The notes beneath the pieces were generated by a model. The model had not been told where the DNA came from and did no database searches. It was given only the letters and a program-made list of their open reading frames with translations. From Adiantum capillus-veneris (taxonomy: Eukaryota > Streptophyta > Polypodiopsida > Polypodiales > Pteridaceae): 64,000 nucleotides of DNA. Made by a program: the position numbers and the translations under genes. Shown here piece after piece: positions 44,807 to 54,779 of this stretch; position 1 is the first letter of the stretch; every line of letters begins with the position of its first letter. The stretch is from assembly GCA_014529385.2 (NCBI GenBank), contig CM043963.1, forward strand, positions 79,322,412 to 79,386,411. The letters are read 5' to 3'.

Positions 44807-47345
44807 CAAAAACAGATTTCCCGTGCCTCGGGTAGAAGATCTGTTTGATAAGCTACAAGGCTCTACCTACTTCAGTAGGATTGACCTTAAGAGTGGATAT
44901 CATCAAATAAGGATAGTGGATGAAGATATCCTAAAGACCGCGTTTCGCACAACATTTGGTCTTTATGAATATCTAGTCATGCCTTTTGGCTTGACTAATG
45001 CACCAACTACTTTCAATTGTCTCATGGAGAAAATTTTTAGACCATATCGTAAATTCATTGGAGTGTTCTTTGATGATATCATCATCTACTCCAAGTCTTT
45101 GGAGGAACATAAGCAACATCTCCAAGTGATTTTTCAAGCCTTGAGGGAGAACAAACTTTTTCTCAACCAAAAGAAAAGTGAATTCTTCCTTCAAGAGATT
45201 CAATATCTAGGTCATATTATCTCTCACGATGGTATTCGTATGGATCCATCAAAGTTAGAGGTAATAAAATCATGGCCTAACCCAAGGAATCTACATGAGC
45301 TAAGAAGCTTTATTGGTATGTATGCATACTATAGACGCTTCATAGCAAAATTCTCTCAAGTAGCAGGACCACTACACGACTTAACAAAGAAGAACGTTAA
45401 GTTTGTATGGACTTCTAAGGAGAAAAATTCTTTTGAAAAACTCAAAGAGAAGCTTACTTCCCAACCAGTCCTCGTGCTTCCGGATCTCTCAAAGCTATTT
45501 GAGGTCCAATGTGATGCTTGTGGTGATTGCCTTGGAGCGGTTTTGCTTCAAGAAGGGCATGCCATAGCATATGAGAGCCGAAGGCTCAATAGTGATGAAC
45601 GAGTCTTGGGCATTTATGAGAAAGAGCTTTTAGCTGTTCTACATGCCCTAGACACATGGAAGCACTACCTATTGGGGACTCTGTTTATCCTACGAACCGA
45701 CCACCAAAGTCTCAAGTATTTCATGACGCAAACCAAGCTTTCCGATAAACAAATGAGGTGGGAAAATTTTCTTTCGCAATTTAATTTCCATATTGCTCAC
45801 ATAGCTGGTAAGCACAATCAAGTTGCCGATGCACTTTCACGACGACCAAAAGTTAATGCGGTGTCTATAGCTACTCACAATGATCTATCCTCTATGATAG
45901 ATGAGTATGCTACTGACCCTGACTTTAGAGACATAATGTCGGCCCTTGCTTTGGGGAAGAAAGAGGAACCATTCACCTTGCAGGATGGTTGTCTTCTCCA
46001 CGGCAATAGGCTATGTGTTACCCATTCCCTTCGTGAGAAGGTTATGTATGAATCCCATGCTCCTCCATATGCAGGGCATAGAGGTATTCAGCCTACTCTC
46101 CAAGGAGTAGAGACGTATTTCTATTGGCCTACCATGAAAGTGGACATACAAGAGTATGTTTCAAAATGTGTAGTATACCAAAAGACCAAGTATGATAGAG
46201 GTAAGCAACCTGGATTACTCCAGCCATTGCCTATTCCAAATTCTCCATGGGAGAGTATATCCATGGATTTCATCTTTGGATTACCCAAGTCTATCCATGG
46301 GAATACAGGAATATGGACAATAGTCGACAGTTTTAGCAAGCAAGCAAATTTTATTCCTGTCAAAAAGACTATTAAGGCACATCAAATGGCAACTCTCTTC
46401 ATATCTCAGATTTTCAAGCACCATGGATTACCCACATCCATCGTGTCAGATAGAGATCCTAGAATGACCAGTAATTTCTGGAAAGGTCTCTTTGAAAATC
46501 TAGGAACAAGATTGAATTTCTCTTCGGCCTATCACCCACAAACGGATGGCCAAAGTGAGATAGCCAATCTTACGATACTCGATCTACTCAAGACTTATGT
46601 TACCGAAGTAGATCAATGCTCACAATGGGAAAAGTATTTACCTCTAGTAGAGTATGCCTACAATAATACTGTCCATACTTCTACGGGAAAAGCACCTTTC
46701 GAGATCATAGAGGGAAGACCTAACAGTCCCTTGCTACTCAAAGTACATGGGAAGATCTTCGTCGCCGACGAGTATAGCCGTGACCTACAAGAATCTTTTC
46801 AAAAGATTAGGGAGGCTATAGCCATCTCTCAACAAAGGCAAAAAGCTGCTTCTGATAAGCACAGAAGAGCCTTAATGTTCAAAGAAAATGATTGGGTCTT
46901 ACTCAAGTTTCCTAAGGCTCGATTAAGGCAAACGACGGGCAAAAGTCCTACGGGCCATCAAAAGTATTATGCTAAACTCGCAAAAAGATACTATGGTCCT
47001 TTCCAAATCTTGAAGCCCATCAATGAGACGGCTTATCAACTCAAGTTGCCCAACCATTGGCTTATACACAATGCCTTTCATGTAAGCCTACTTAAGCCCT
47101 ACAAAGGAGAGCCACCAGTTGAACCAATTATTGAAGACCCTCCCGAAGTTGAAGACCAAGAAGAGGTGCTACAACCCGAAGCTGTCCTTCGGCATGAAGA
47201 CAAGGTACTACGACATGGTAAGATAATCCGACGGTATCTTATTAAGTTCAAAAATTATCCTTTTGAAGATGCTAGATGGATGCAAGGAGTACAACTTAAG
47301 GATAGTATGAACCTTGTCAATGCTTACAATGATACATTAGAGTAA
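44769..47345 (+). CDS. Element B RT-RNase H-integrase-chromodomain polyprotein segment
   Basis: 858 codons, open to the end. RT: YFSRIDLKSGYHQIRIV, MPFGLTNAPTTFNCLM, FFDDIIIYSK (about 45069), GHIISHDGI, GMYAYYRRFIAKFS. RNase H: FEVQCDACGDCLGAVLLQ, YEKELLAVLHAL, RTDHQSLKYF, HNQVADALSRRP. Integrase: H2C2 with HAPPYAGHRG and CVVYQK, where the second Cys is Tyr. Core: SMDFIFGLP, VDSFSKQANF, SDRDPRMTSNFW, TDGQSEIANLT (Glu present). C-terminus: YYGPFQILKPI, then the chromodomain-like IIRRYLIKFKNYPFEDARW, thought to steer chromoviruses to chromatin. Residue 1 is not a real start; translation would come from the gag frame. Confidence 0.93.
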   Translation: MCVDYRALNHITIKNRFPVPRVEDLFDKLQGSTYFSRIDLKSGYHQIRIVDEDILKTAFRTTFGLYEYLVMPFGLTNAPTTFNCLMEKIFRPYRKFIGVFFDDIIIYSKSLEEHKQHLQVIFQALRENKLFLNQKKSEFFLQEIQYLGHIISHDGIRMDPSKLEVIKSWPNPRNLHELRSFIGMYAYYRRFIAKFSQVAGPLHDLTKKNVKFVWTSKEKNSFEKLKEKLTSQPVLVLPDLSKLFEVQCDACGDCLGAVLLQEGHAIAYESRRLNSDERVLGIYEKELLAVLHALDTWKHYLLGTLFILRTDHQSLKYFMTQTKLSDKQMRWENFLSQFNFHIAHIAGKHNQVADALSRRPKVNAVSIATHNDLSSMIDEYATDPDFRDIMSALALGKKEEPFTLQDGCLLHGNRLCVTHSLREKVMYESHAPPYAGHRGIQPTLQGVETYFYWPTMKVDIQEYVSKCVVYQKTKYDRGKQPGLLQPLPIPNSPWESISMDFIFGLPKSIHGNTGIWTIVDSFSKQANFIPVKKTIKAHQMATLFISQIFKHHGLPTSIVSDRDPRMTSNFWKGLFENLGTRLNFSSAYHPQTDGQSEIANLTILDLLKTYVTEVDQCSQWEKYLPLVEYAYNNTVHTSTGKAPFEIIEGRPNSPLLLKVHGKIFVADEYSRDLQESFQKIREAIAISQQRQKAASDKHRRALMFKENDWVLLKFPKARLRQTTGKSPTGHQKYYAKLAKRYYGPFQILKPINETAYQLKLPNHWLIHNAFHVSLLKPYKGEPPVEPIIEDPPEVEDQEEVLQPEAVLRHEDKVLRHGKIIRRYLIKFKNYPFEDARWMQGVQLKDSMNLVNAYNDTLE

Positions 47346-47705
47346 GCAAATGTACAAATTTCTTTTAAATGACTCATGTTTTTGTCTTATCAGACTAGTC
47401 CTCTTTTTAATTGTACACAAATTTAACTAGTATGCATGCTTAGAATCATGTTTGTGATGACGACGTCTCTCAAACACCAAGTAGAATTTGTCACTCTACT
47501 TTGGGAGAATGAAATGGACTAAAGAGCAGACATGCTTGCGGCAGCTATGTCTCCCAAGCACCAAATGGATTAGTCATCCATCTTGGAAAGATGTCGTAGG
47601 GTAACAAAGGGATCCTCTACCTGCTAAGTACGATTGACTAATGACTAAGGCTTTATCTCTTCTACCTCATAGTCGAGGACGACTATGATTTCAAGAGAGA
47701 GGTAA
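47346..47705 (+). other. Element B 3' untranslated stretch with polypurine tract
   Basis: 360 bp without a gene. The purine-rich AAGAGAGAGG at about 47693-47702, just before the TGTCATAAAA start of the LTR, is the likely polypurine tract. Confidence 0.7.
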
Positions 47706-49291
47706 TGTCATAAAATCTAATATCTAACCAACCCAAATGATTTTCTCATATTAAATTGATCACTTAATGTGGGAGAATAAACGGGAACAAGTGTTAAGAT
47801 ATAGATATGTGCTTATAGATCTATCTCAACACGGGGCCAATAGTAAAGGGGCCCAAATGGGAGATGGTCTATCAAGAGCAAGGCTAACCAATGGAGCATA
47901 AGACCTTAGGGTTAGCTTCAGTGAAGACCTCCAATAATGTGTGTAAAATTCCTTTGACCTTAGGTAAGCTAGGGTTGAGCTTGAGGTGGGAACCCGGCCC
48001 AAACTCGAGGTGCTTGTCAAGCTGGAGGTGCTTGATTAAGATGCTTGAGGTGCTTGACTGGCTCCATGCTTGAGGTGCTTGACTTGGTGCATGATTAAGG
48101 TGCCTTGAGAAGCTTGCCTGAGATGCTTGTGGGAACACCCCCTACTTCAAGTGCTTAGTCGTGCTTGATGACTAAGGGGCTTGCTGAGCCAAAGTCAAAA
48201 AGATCCCTACAAGGAGGGGGGCGAGCCTACAAGGGGGGGGATGAGAGAGAACACTCACACACACACACACAAGGGAAGCCCCAGCTTGAAGAGGCAGCAA
48301 GGACACTTGTCAAGTTCCTCCTCATGTTGCCCTCATGGTGTGCCTGAAACCTATTGGTTGGCCACCCAAGGGGTCCAATGATAATAAAGGATATTTAATT
48401 AATTGATTTTTCATTTATCAAGTCCTCTCTCTCAAAGGGGAAAGGGGGACACTTGTCCCAAGGCTATCCCTGTTGCTTGTAATGGCTCCTGCTTGTGATT
48501 GGCTAGGCCTGGAGGGGTCCAATGAGCTTCAAGCATGAGCTACAAGGGGGGGTCAACCCAAGCAAGCTAGGGGGGTAGGGGGTATACTCACCCACACACA
48601 CTCAAAAACACTCTCATTGTGTACTATGCAAAGTGCAAGAGCTCCCTCTCTTTCTCCAAGCAAGTAGAGGTTGAGAGCCTACACCAACACTCTTGGCTAT
48701 GGAGTGCAAATCCATCCAAGAGCCATGCTTCAATGCTTGAGCTTGCCATCTATTTCTTCTTCATTACTATGCTATTATGTATGCTAGCACAAGAGTTATG
48801 ATAAGTGAGGAACTAGCTCTTTCTCGTATGAAATGTTTCTTCTTCCTCTTCCCTACCCTCATTCCCTACTAGTTGTCTCCACCTTCGAAGGTGTTTGAGG
48901 TCTTGGGACTGAGGCTTGGTATAGTTAAAGCTTTCTTCAAGTTTAGGTTATGCTATGATGGTGATGCATGAAGCTTTCCATCTTCATTGCTTCACCTAGG
49001 TCACAAGGAACACAAAGAATGTATTGTAACAAGTCTCTCTTTATGGGAGAAATCATAATACAAATGCCTATTGGAGGGGGGACCGGCTCCACATAAATCC
49101 GGTCCTCAACTGTTGTCATGTTCTCTAAATTCTCTCTCTTGCAAAAGTACTGTCTATGCCAAGTTAACTAATTGCTATAATTATGTTGCTATCTTCAATT
49201 ATGTCTACCCGCTATGCTCACAAAATCATTTCTTGAAAGTACTCTCATTAAATTCAGCTACTGTCAAATTGAATAGGCAAATTCCATTACA
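47706..49291 (+). repeat. Element B 3' LTR
   Basis: TGTCATAAAATCTAAT to CCATTACA, 1586 bp, pairs with 40514-42097. Small ORFs in it are duplicates of those in the 5' LTR and are not genes. Confidence 0.94.
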
Positions 49292-50680
49292 AATTGTTTC
49301 CCTCCCAACACTAGAGCTAACAAAGAATTTGTACTCCCAACAAGGAGGCATGAGTGTTGATAGCTCTGACAAAATGACTTTAATGTTACAAAAGTACTCT
49401 TCAAGCTCATAAGACCATGCAAATTCTACTTGTTGTGTCAACTTTTGCAAAGGATGAAGTACCTCCGAAGCTAAGTGAATAAAGCGTGACATATACTTCA
49501 CCTTTTGAATGAATGAGATGACCTCTTTGAGATTCTTGGGTGATGGGAGCTCAATAAGAGCCTTTGCCTTTGAAGGATCCACCTCAATGCCTTTATAGGA
49601 AACCTTGTGACCAAGCAAGATCACTTTATCCTCACCTATGTGACACTTGTCGGGGTTGAGTTGACCTCCCATGTCGTAGAGCTTCTTTAAACCTTCTTCT
49701 ACCCTTTTTAGATGCAATGATTTTGAGCTATAAATGCAAAAATCATCAATAAAAACCCTAATGGACTTTCCAAAGAATGCTTGAAACACCATGTTCATGA
49801 AGCGTTGGAAAGTTGCAGGAGCATTTGTCAGTCCAAATGGCATGACTCTAAAAGAATAACAACCCCAAGGAGTGATGAAGGTTGTTTTCAACTGATCTTC
49901 CAATGCGATACCTATTTGAAAGTAACCTGAGTAGCCATCACAGACAGTGTACTTCTCATGACCAGCTACCTCATTTAGTATCTCATCTTGAAATGGGAGG
50001 GGAAAGTGATCTCTTTTTGTTGCCTCATTGAGTGGACGGTAATCCACACACACCCTCCACTTGGCATTTTTCTTAGGAGTGACAAAAACGGGAGAGACCC
50101 ACTCTGAATTCTCCGCTGGATAAATGAAACCTGTTGCTAGAAGCTTTCTTACCTACTTGAGTAAATCCTGCTCCTTGATGACTCCTAGCCTTCGTAGCTT
50201 CTGAGCCTTAGGTGTGGCCTCTGGCTTCAACTCAATTTTGTGTTGAACAGCATCTACTCCACGCACATTGGTGTAGTCTTTAGCAAAAAGCCTAGGAAAT
50301 TTCCTTAACACACCTTTGAGCTCCTCTCTTTCATCCTTTGTAAGTGTTGTAGATAACATACCTTCTAGCATTCTTTCATCTTCCACTTTTTGGTTCTCTT
50401 GGGAACCTACCTCTTCCAAACCTGGGCAAGAGGTCTCTTGGTTGTTTGGATTAAACCTTGCCCCCATGACTTCAATGGAAGACTCCTCTTCAGTAATGCT
50501 GCTGCTACTTTCTCCTTCTGAAGTGCTATCGGTCCAACCTTCCTCCGTCTCACTTTGAGATGATTCTTCATGGAGCTCCTCTTGACGTTTCTCCTTCATG
50601 TCAAAGACAACCTTCTTATGATTGTCATTCCTACAAATTAGCTTTCCACTCTCCCAATCCTGCAAAGCTCGCATTTTCAT
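49292..50680 (-). pseudogene. Element D reverse transcriptase and start of RNase H
   Basis: Minus strand 50680-50153 is the protease-RT linker (Glu/Ser-rich, ending RKFPRLFAKDYTNVRG and AQKLRRLG). After an in-frame TAG at 50153 comes RT: FIYPAENSEWVSPVFVTPKK, RVCVDYRPLNEATKRDHFPL, YTVCDGYSGYFQIGI, FGLTNAPATFQRFM, VFIDDFCIYSS, LGHKVSYKGI, IQKVKYMSRFIHL. RNase H begins FFVSSSVGRET and is cut by element B at 49291. All RT catalytic motifs present. Confidence 0.87.
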
Positions 50681-50978
50681 TAGCCATGTTTTCCTAGGAT
50701 AAATGGGTAACCATTTACTTTGGTAGACATGACATAGAAATCCACTGCCTTCTTAATGCCAAAGGCCTCCACAAAAACATTTTTACAAATGCCTACGCAC
50801 CTAGCCTTGCTATTGTTTGCCATTTTCACTTTGACTTCAGGTGTCTCATGGATGTGCATGCCTAGTCTTTGCATGAGTCCCTCTGTCATGATGAAAATTT
50901 TTGCACCCCCATCCACTAGACCTTTCCTAACCAATCTTCCTTTGATGTAACAATCTACCTTTGATGTAACAATCTAGC
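50680..50978 (-). pseudogene. Element D protease (broken)
   Basis: LVDGGAKIFIMTEGLMQRLG resembles the VDGG active-site block seen in element E's protease; it ends GYPFILG. A frameshift at about 50690 separates it from the linker (WLMKMRALQDWE). At the gag junction a 21-bp repeat (near 50943-50978) introduces a stop. Confidence 0.72.
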
Positions 50979-52230
50979 ACCGGTGTAATATCCTTTTACC
51001 TTTCTCCTAGTACTAACTTCCTTTGTTAAATCCCTCCTAACTTGTGGGCATAATGCAAAAAACTGAGGCCATGAGATATCAAGACCCTTACCTCTCATGT
51101 CTTCCAACAAGTTGTATGGAGCCATACCATATCCAAGAGGGAAGTCTTGGAGGTTGATACGACGTTGAGTCCTCTTGGTTTCCTTGGTATCCTTTGCCTT
51201 CTTTTCTCGTCCATGATCACTTTGTGACATGACTCCTTCTTTCTCCTTTCCTTTTTCACGGCCACGCTTAATGCCATTTGCTTCCATGTCAACCTCTTTT
51301 GAGTTTGTCACCTCTACCACATCCACATTTGGGTCTGGCAAAGGTGGAACTCCTTCCACTCCTTGTGGAGGTGGTCTTGCTCCATTTGGACTTTGTAGAA
51401 GCCGTGGTTGCTGACTAGTTCCTTCACGTGCATTCATCACTGGGTAATTGAAGTTAGGTCTCCCTGGCTCCCCACGGGGCCAAGGACAATTATACATCCC
51501 ATGTCCAGACTCTCCGCAATTCCAACATTGTAAGACTCTCCTAGGTCGTGGATCTCGCTCTTCAGACTTCCTTGCTTGTCCTTTTGGACCTACAAGTTGT
51601 GCAAGGTGAATTGACAGGCTACTTAAAGATTCATTTAACTTCTCGATTACTTCAGCTGTTACATCACGAAGCTCCCTAGATGTCGATGCTTGTGACTTAC
51701 CTTTGGGTCTAAGACCTTCTATTGGAACCTCTCCCCTTAGGCACTTGAGTTTCCTATACTTCTTGGAAGCTCTAATTTCAGCTGCATCATAGGTGGCAGG
51801 TGCATCCGCCTCCACCTTTACCTTAAGATCAGGAAAGATTCCAGCTATGAATCTCTCCTTCTTTAGAAATTCTGCACCATCACCAGGGTTAGCAACATTT
51901 CGTATCCATAAAGCCCAAAGACGTAGAAACTCTTGCTTTTACAAGTAGTAGTCATCTAAATCTTTTTGCTTATGAGAAACAATGTCTTGCCATAGTTTTT
52001 GAGTGTTTTGGGGATCAAAGAAATATCTCTTGAAATGATTCAAAACTTCTATATAATTCTCCTTAACTTCCTCAGGCAAAGCATCAAACCAAGTGCTAGC
52101 ATCTTTCCTAAGGACCACCTCAAACATTTCTACGCGCTCTTGATTAGTTACTATCCTCTTGATACGGCAAGACATCTTGAAATTTGCTAAAAATAATTAT
52201 GCATCCTCTCCAGGCTCTCCAAAGAAAAGA
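50955..52230 (-). pseudogene. Element D gag (broken)
   Basis: Capsid-like part 52175-51939 (VVLRKDASTWFDALPEEV, LNHFKRYFFDP), then an in-frame TAA, then 51935-50955 with GAEFLKKERFIAGIFPDLK, the zinc knuckle CWNCGESGHGMYNC (about 51490-51531) and a basic/acidic tail containing YGMAPYNLLEDM. Related to element E gag but clearly diverged. Confidence 0.8.
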
Positions 52231-52274
52231 GGGTATCCGGACATTTGGCGTTGGCTTTCCATTATTATGAAAGA

Positions 52275-52736
52275 TTACAACACGAGTTGCAACAAGGGAT
52301 ACAATAGAAATTTAGAACCACTCGCCTGCAAAAGACGCAAATGAGGGAAAAATTCACCAAACGTGAGTCTATGAAGCATGAACTCTGGCCGCAAGTTTCC
52401 TGAAGAGTCTTCCTCAATGGTGAAATGCACTCGCCAAACACCAAATTTCACACTATTTACCAATCTTAGGACACACACTATTTGGATGAATGTATGGTCT
52501 TCCTTAGTGCCCAACAACAAAAGGAAAATGGAATCCACACGCAGGACCTTTCGTCTTAGCTTCACCACCCTCTTGTTATGAGGGAGACGCTTTACTACCT
52601 GCTCCTGCAACTCAATCGGTAATAGAGCTAGATCTCTAAGGATTGAATTCTCACTGCACACACACTCCTTGTTAGAACAAATTATCGTTTTTTTGTTTTT
52701 GTAACCAACTTGGACAAAGAAAAATCCAACATACAC
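52275..52736 (-). pseudogene. Element D upstream ORF (extra ORF before gag), function unknown
   Basis: 153 codons, open. It lies between leader and gag, where some Tat/Ogre-type elements have an additional ORF of unknown role. It contains LALLPIELQEQVVKRLP, which resembles the start of an F-box, then IVCVLRLVNS, RVHFTIEEDSSG and a C-terminal block (LTFGEFFPHLRLL) similar to the repeated units in the leader. It aligns loosely with element E 62698-62114 (LPALPLLLIFKKLSQ, YVFTDASG). No catalytic motif. Confidence 0.55.
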
Positions 52737-53286
52737 ACTATTTTGTTTGGTAGCACTTCATTTTAAAATAAAATGAACACATGTACATCAAAAGAAGTGT
52801 GGTAGTTGATGAGAGGTAGAATGACAGGTTGTGGAGATGCAAGAATTTTCCCTGTTCTTTCAGCCCCAAACATAAACACCATACGCTGCTGAAAATGTAT
52901 CTTTCTACTGAGTGCAATATTTATCCTAATATGTGGTGTGAAGTAAAAAGAAAAAAAAATTGGGCCATTATCTATGCTCTATACATAACCTAATGCCTAA
53001 AATAGAACAAAGATATATACATCGAAACTAAGATCGTACTTAATGAGAGGCAAAAAAAAGGATTTACCGAAGCGTTTATTTCGGCTAACCTAAGAGAACC
53101 TAAAATTCTACGAATTACGCGTTGAAATTGCAAGTTAGTACTAACAATTATGTGTACCTTTTGCCTTGCAATCGGAATGAAAGGATCGTATAAATTCTAG
53201 TGATTCATGCAAACTACTTAACTATTCTAAAGATTGATCCTACACAAAAACATACACAAGTTGGTTCCTCAGTGGGGGCACTAATT
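52737..53286 (-). repeat. Element D leader with two tandem coding-like units and PBS
   Basis: Near-identical to 35069-35538 from 52818 onward. The upper-frame peptide units are interrupted here by an A-run (52951-52960 region). The PBS copy is 53267-53283, with one base changed compared with the left copy. Confidence 0.75.
53267..53283 (-). promoter_or_regulatory. Putative primer-binding site of element D
   Basis: Minus strand TAGTGCCCCCACTGAGG, three bases from the LTR end; the left copy has TGG at its start. tRNA not assigned. Confidence 0.6.
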
Positions 53287-53458
53287 TGAAGCGGTCCAGA
53301 GCGGGCAACAAAAAGAGTGGTCTCTAAGCACCCTTCTAGGCTCCCGTGCTGCTCAATTGGGTTGGGGTTGGAAAAAACAATAAACACACACACAAACCCG
53401 CAACCTAACCCTACACAAATTTGGGGCACCACCTACTTTTGGATGCGAACTAGGACGC

Positions 53459-53460
<2 letters not shown>

Positions 53461-53540
<80 letters not shown>
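53461..53540. repeat. (GA)n microsatellite in element D 5' LTR
   Basis: 80 bp, shorter than the 110-bp partner at 35715-35824. Confidence 0.95.
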
Positions 53541-53542
<2 letters not shown>

Positions 53543-54774
53543 CTCGGGCTGCTTTGAAATGTATCGATAGTGATCAAGCAAACACAATTATATATGTAAG
53601 AAAGAGAAAGAAGTGGGAGGGGGTGCTTGTTGCATTAATACCTTCTTACAAATCTGTCATGACCAATCAAAGTGAGATTAGTATTTGTTCAACATAGCTT
53701 GAGTAAATTACACCACAACACATTACAAGAAAAGCCATCCCAATCACTGTCTTAAGGACAGGGGAGTCCTCTCCATCCTGTCGCCCTCTTACAGTATGTG
53801 GCATTTATGGCTAAATTGATGACAACACCCAGAGACAAGCTATCAAGAACTTTAAAAAAAACACCAAGACACTTACACATCATTGTTGTCCATTACTTCA
53901 CGTTGGAAGAGAGACAAAGTATCCATGTTTAGTCCAAATCCACTCTCCTTGATTCAGCAAATGTTGGGCTTATACTAGTAGGAGAAATGACAGATTTCCT
54001 ATCCTCAATTGAATGATCACTCTCTCTCTCTCTTACAATGGCATAGAGTTCCCTTGCTAATCACCCCTATTACAACACATGCACATTCATAACACAATGA
54101 GCTTTCACTCAAGAGCTCCTTCTAGAGAGGTTGAGCTTGGCTTCTCAAGCTATAGCATAGTGCTCTTGCTTATGGCTCCCCCCCTTTTGTGGTAGCTACT
54201 CTCCTTTTATAGCAATTTTGAGGGCTAGGGTTACTCCTCTAACCATGGTTGGGTTAGATTTTCAGCACTTATTTTTTTTTTTTCTTGGAATTATCAAGAA
54301 GTTGGTGTGGATAGATGAAGAAGAGAGAGAGGAGAGAAGTGGAGGTGATAGGACTTTTCATAGTAGGTTAGTGTTAGTAAATTAGTAGAGTTAGTATTTT
54401 TATTTATTTACAAATGGAATTGGATATTTACAATGGGAGTATCCAAGTAGGATACAAATAAGGAAGAAAAAACTTTTAATAGGTAAGAAAATATGGATTT
54501 CTTACAATGTTGATGCTCCAAGTTTCTTGAGTAGGGTCAATTTTGATGCTTGTTGACGGTCCTCTAGCTTTGATGGTACGTTTTTTTTCCACTCTTGACC
54601 TTCCTTGGGAACCAAGGTAAGTGAACATGAGTAATCAGTCACCATGATGTTGTCTTTCAAGAGAAGAGGCTGATTTTTGTGGTTTTTTAATAGATATGGG
54701 TAATATGGATGAGAAAAAATGAGACTTGGTGGTCAATTTTGGAATGGAAGTGTGTGTAGGAGACGTGAGTTCAC

Positions 54775-54779
54775 CATGG
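54775..54779. repeat. Presumed target site CATGG of element E
   Basis: The five bases before the E LTR. The partner copy should follow the right LTR outside the window, so the duplication is predicted, not seen. Confidence 0.5.

Larger units (their letters stand above)
40514..49291 (+). mobile_element. Element B: nearly complete chromovirus (Ty3/gypsy)
   Basis: It has two LTRs that I judge about 98-99% identical by eye, an initiator-Met PBS, gag with a zinc knuckle, protease, RT, RNase H, integrase and a chromodomain-like C-terminus. Defects I can see: TGA at 42764, TAA at 42923, and a 43-bp tandem duplication at 44721-44806 that shifts the frame in RT. It is the same family as element A, and much younger. 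Confidence 0.95.
53287..54779 (-). repeat. Element D 5' LTR, outer 1.5 kb (cut by element E)
   Basis: Starts TGAAGCGGTCC and is collinear with 35539-37059 up to GAGTTCACCATGG, where element E's LTR begins. The rest of the LTR should lie beyond the right edge of the window. A GA microsatellite is at 53461-53540. Confidence 0.9.
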
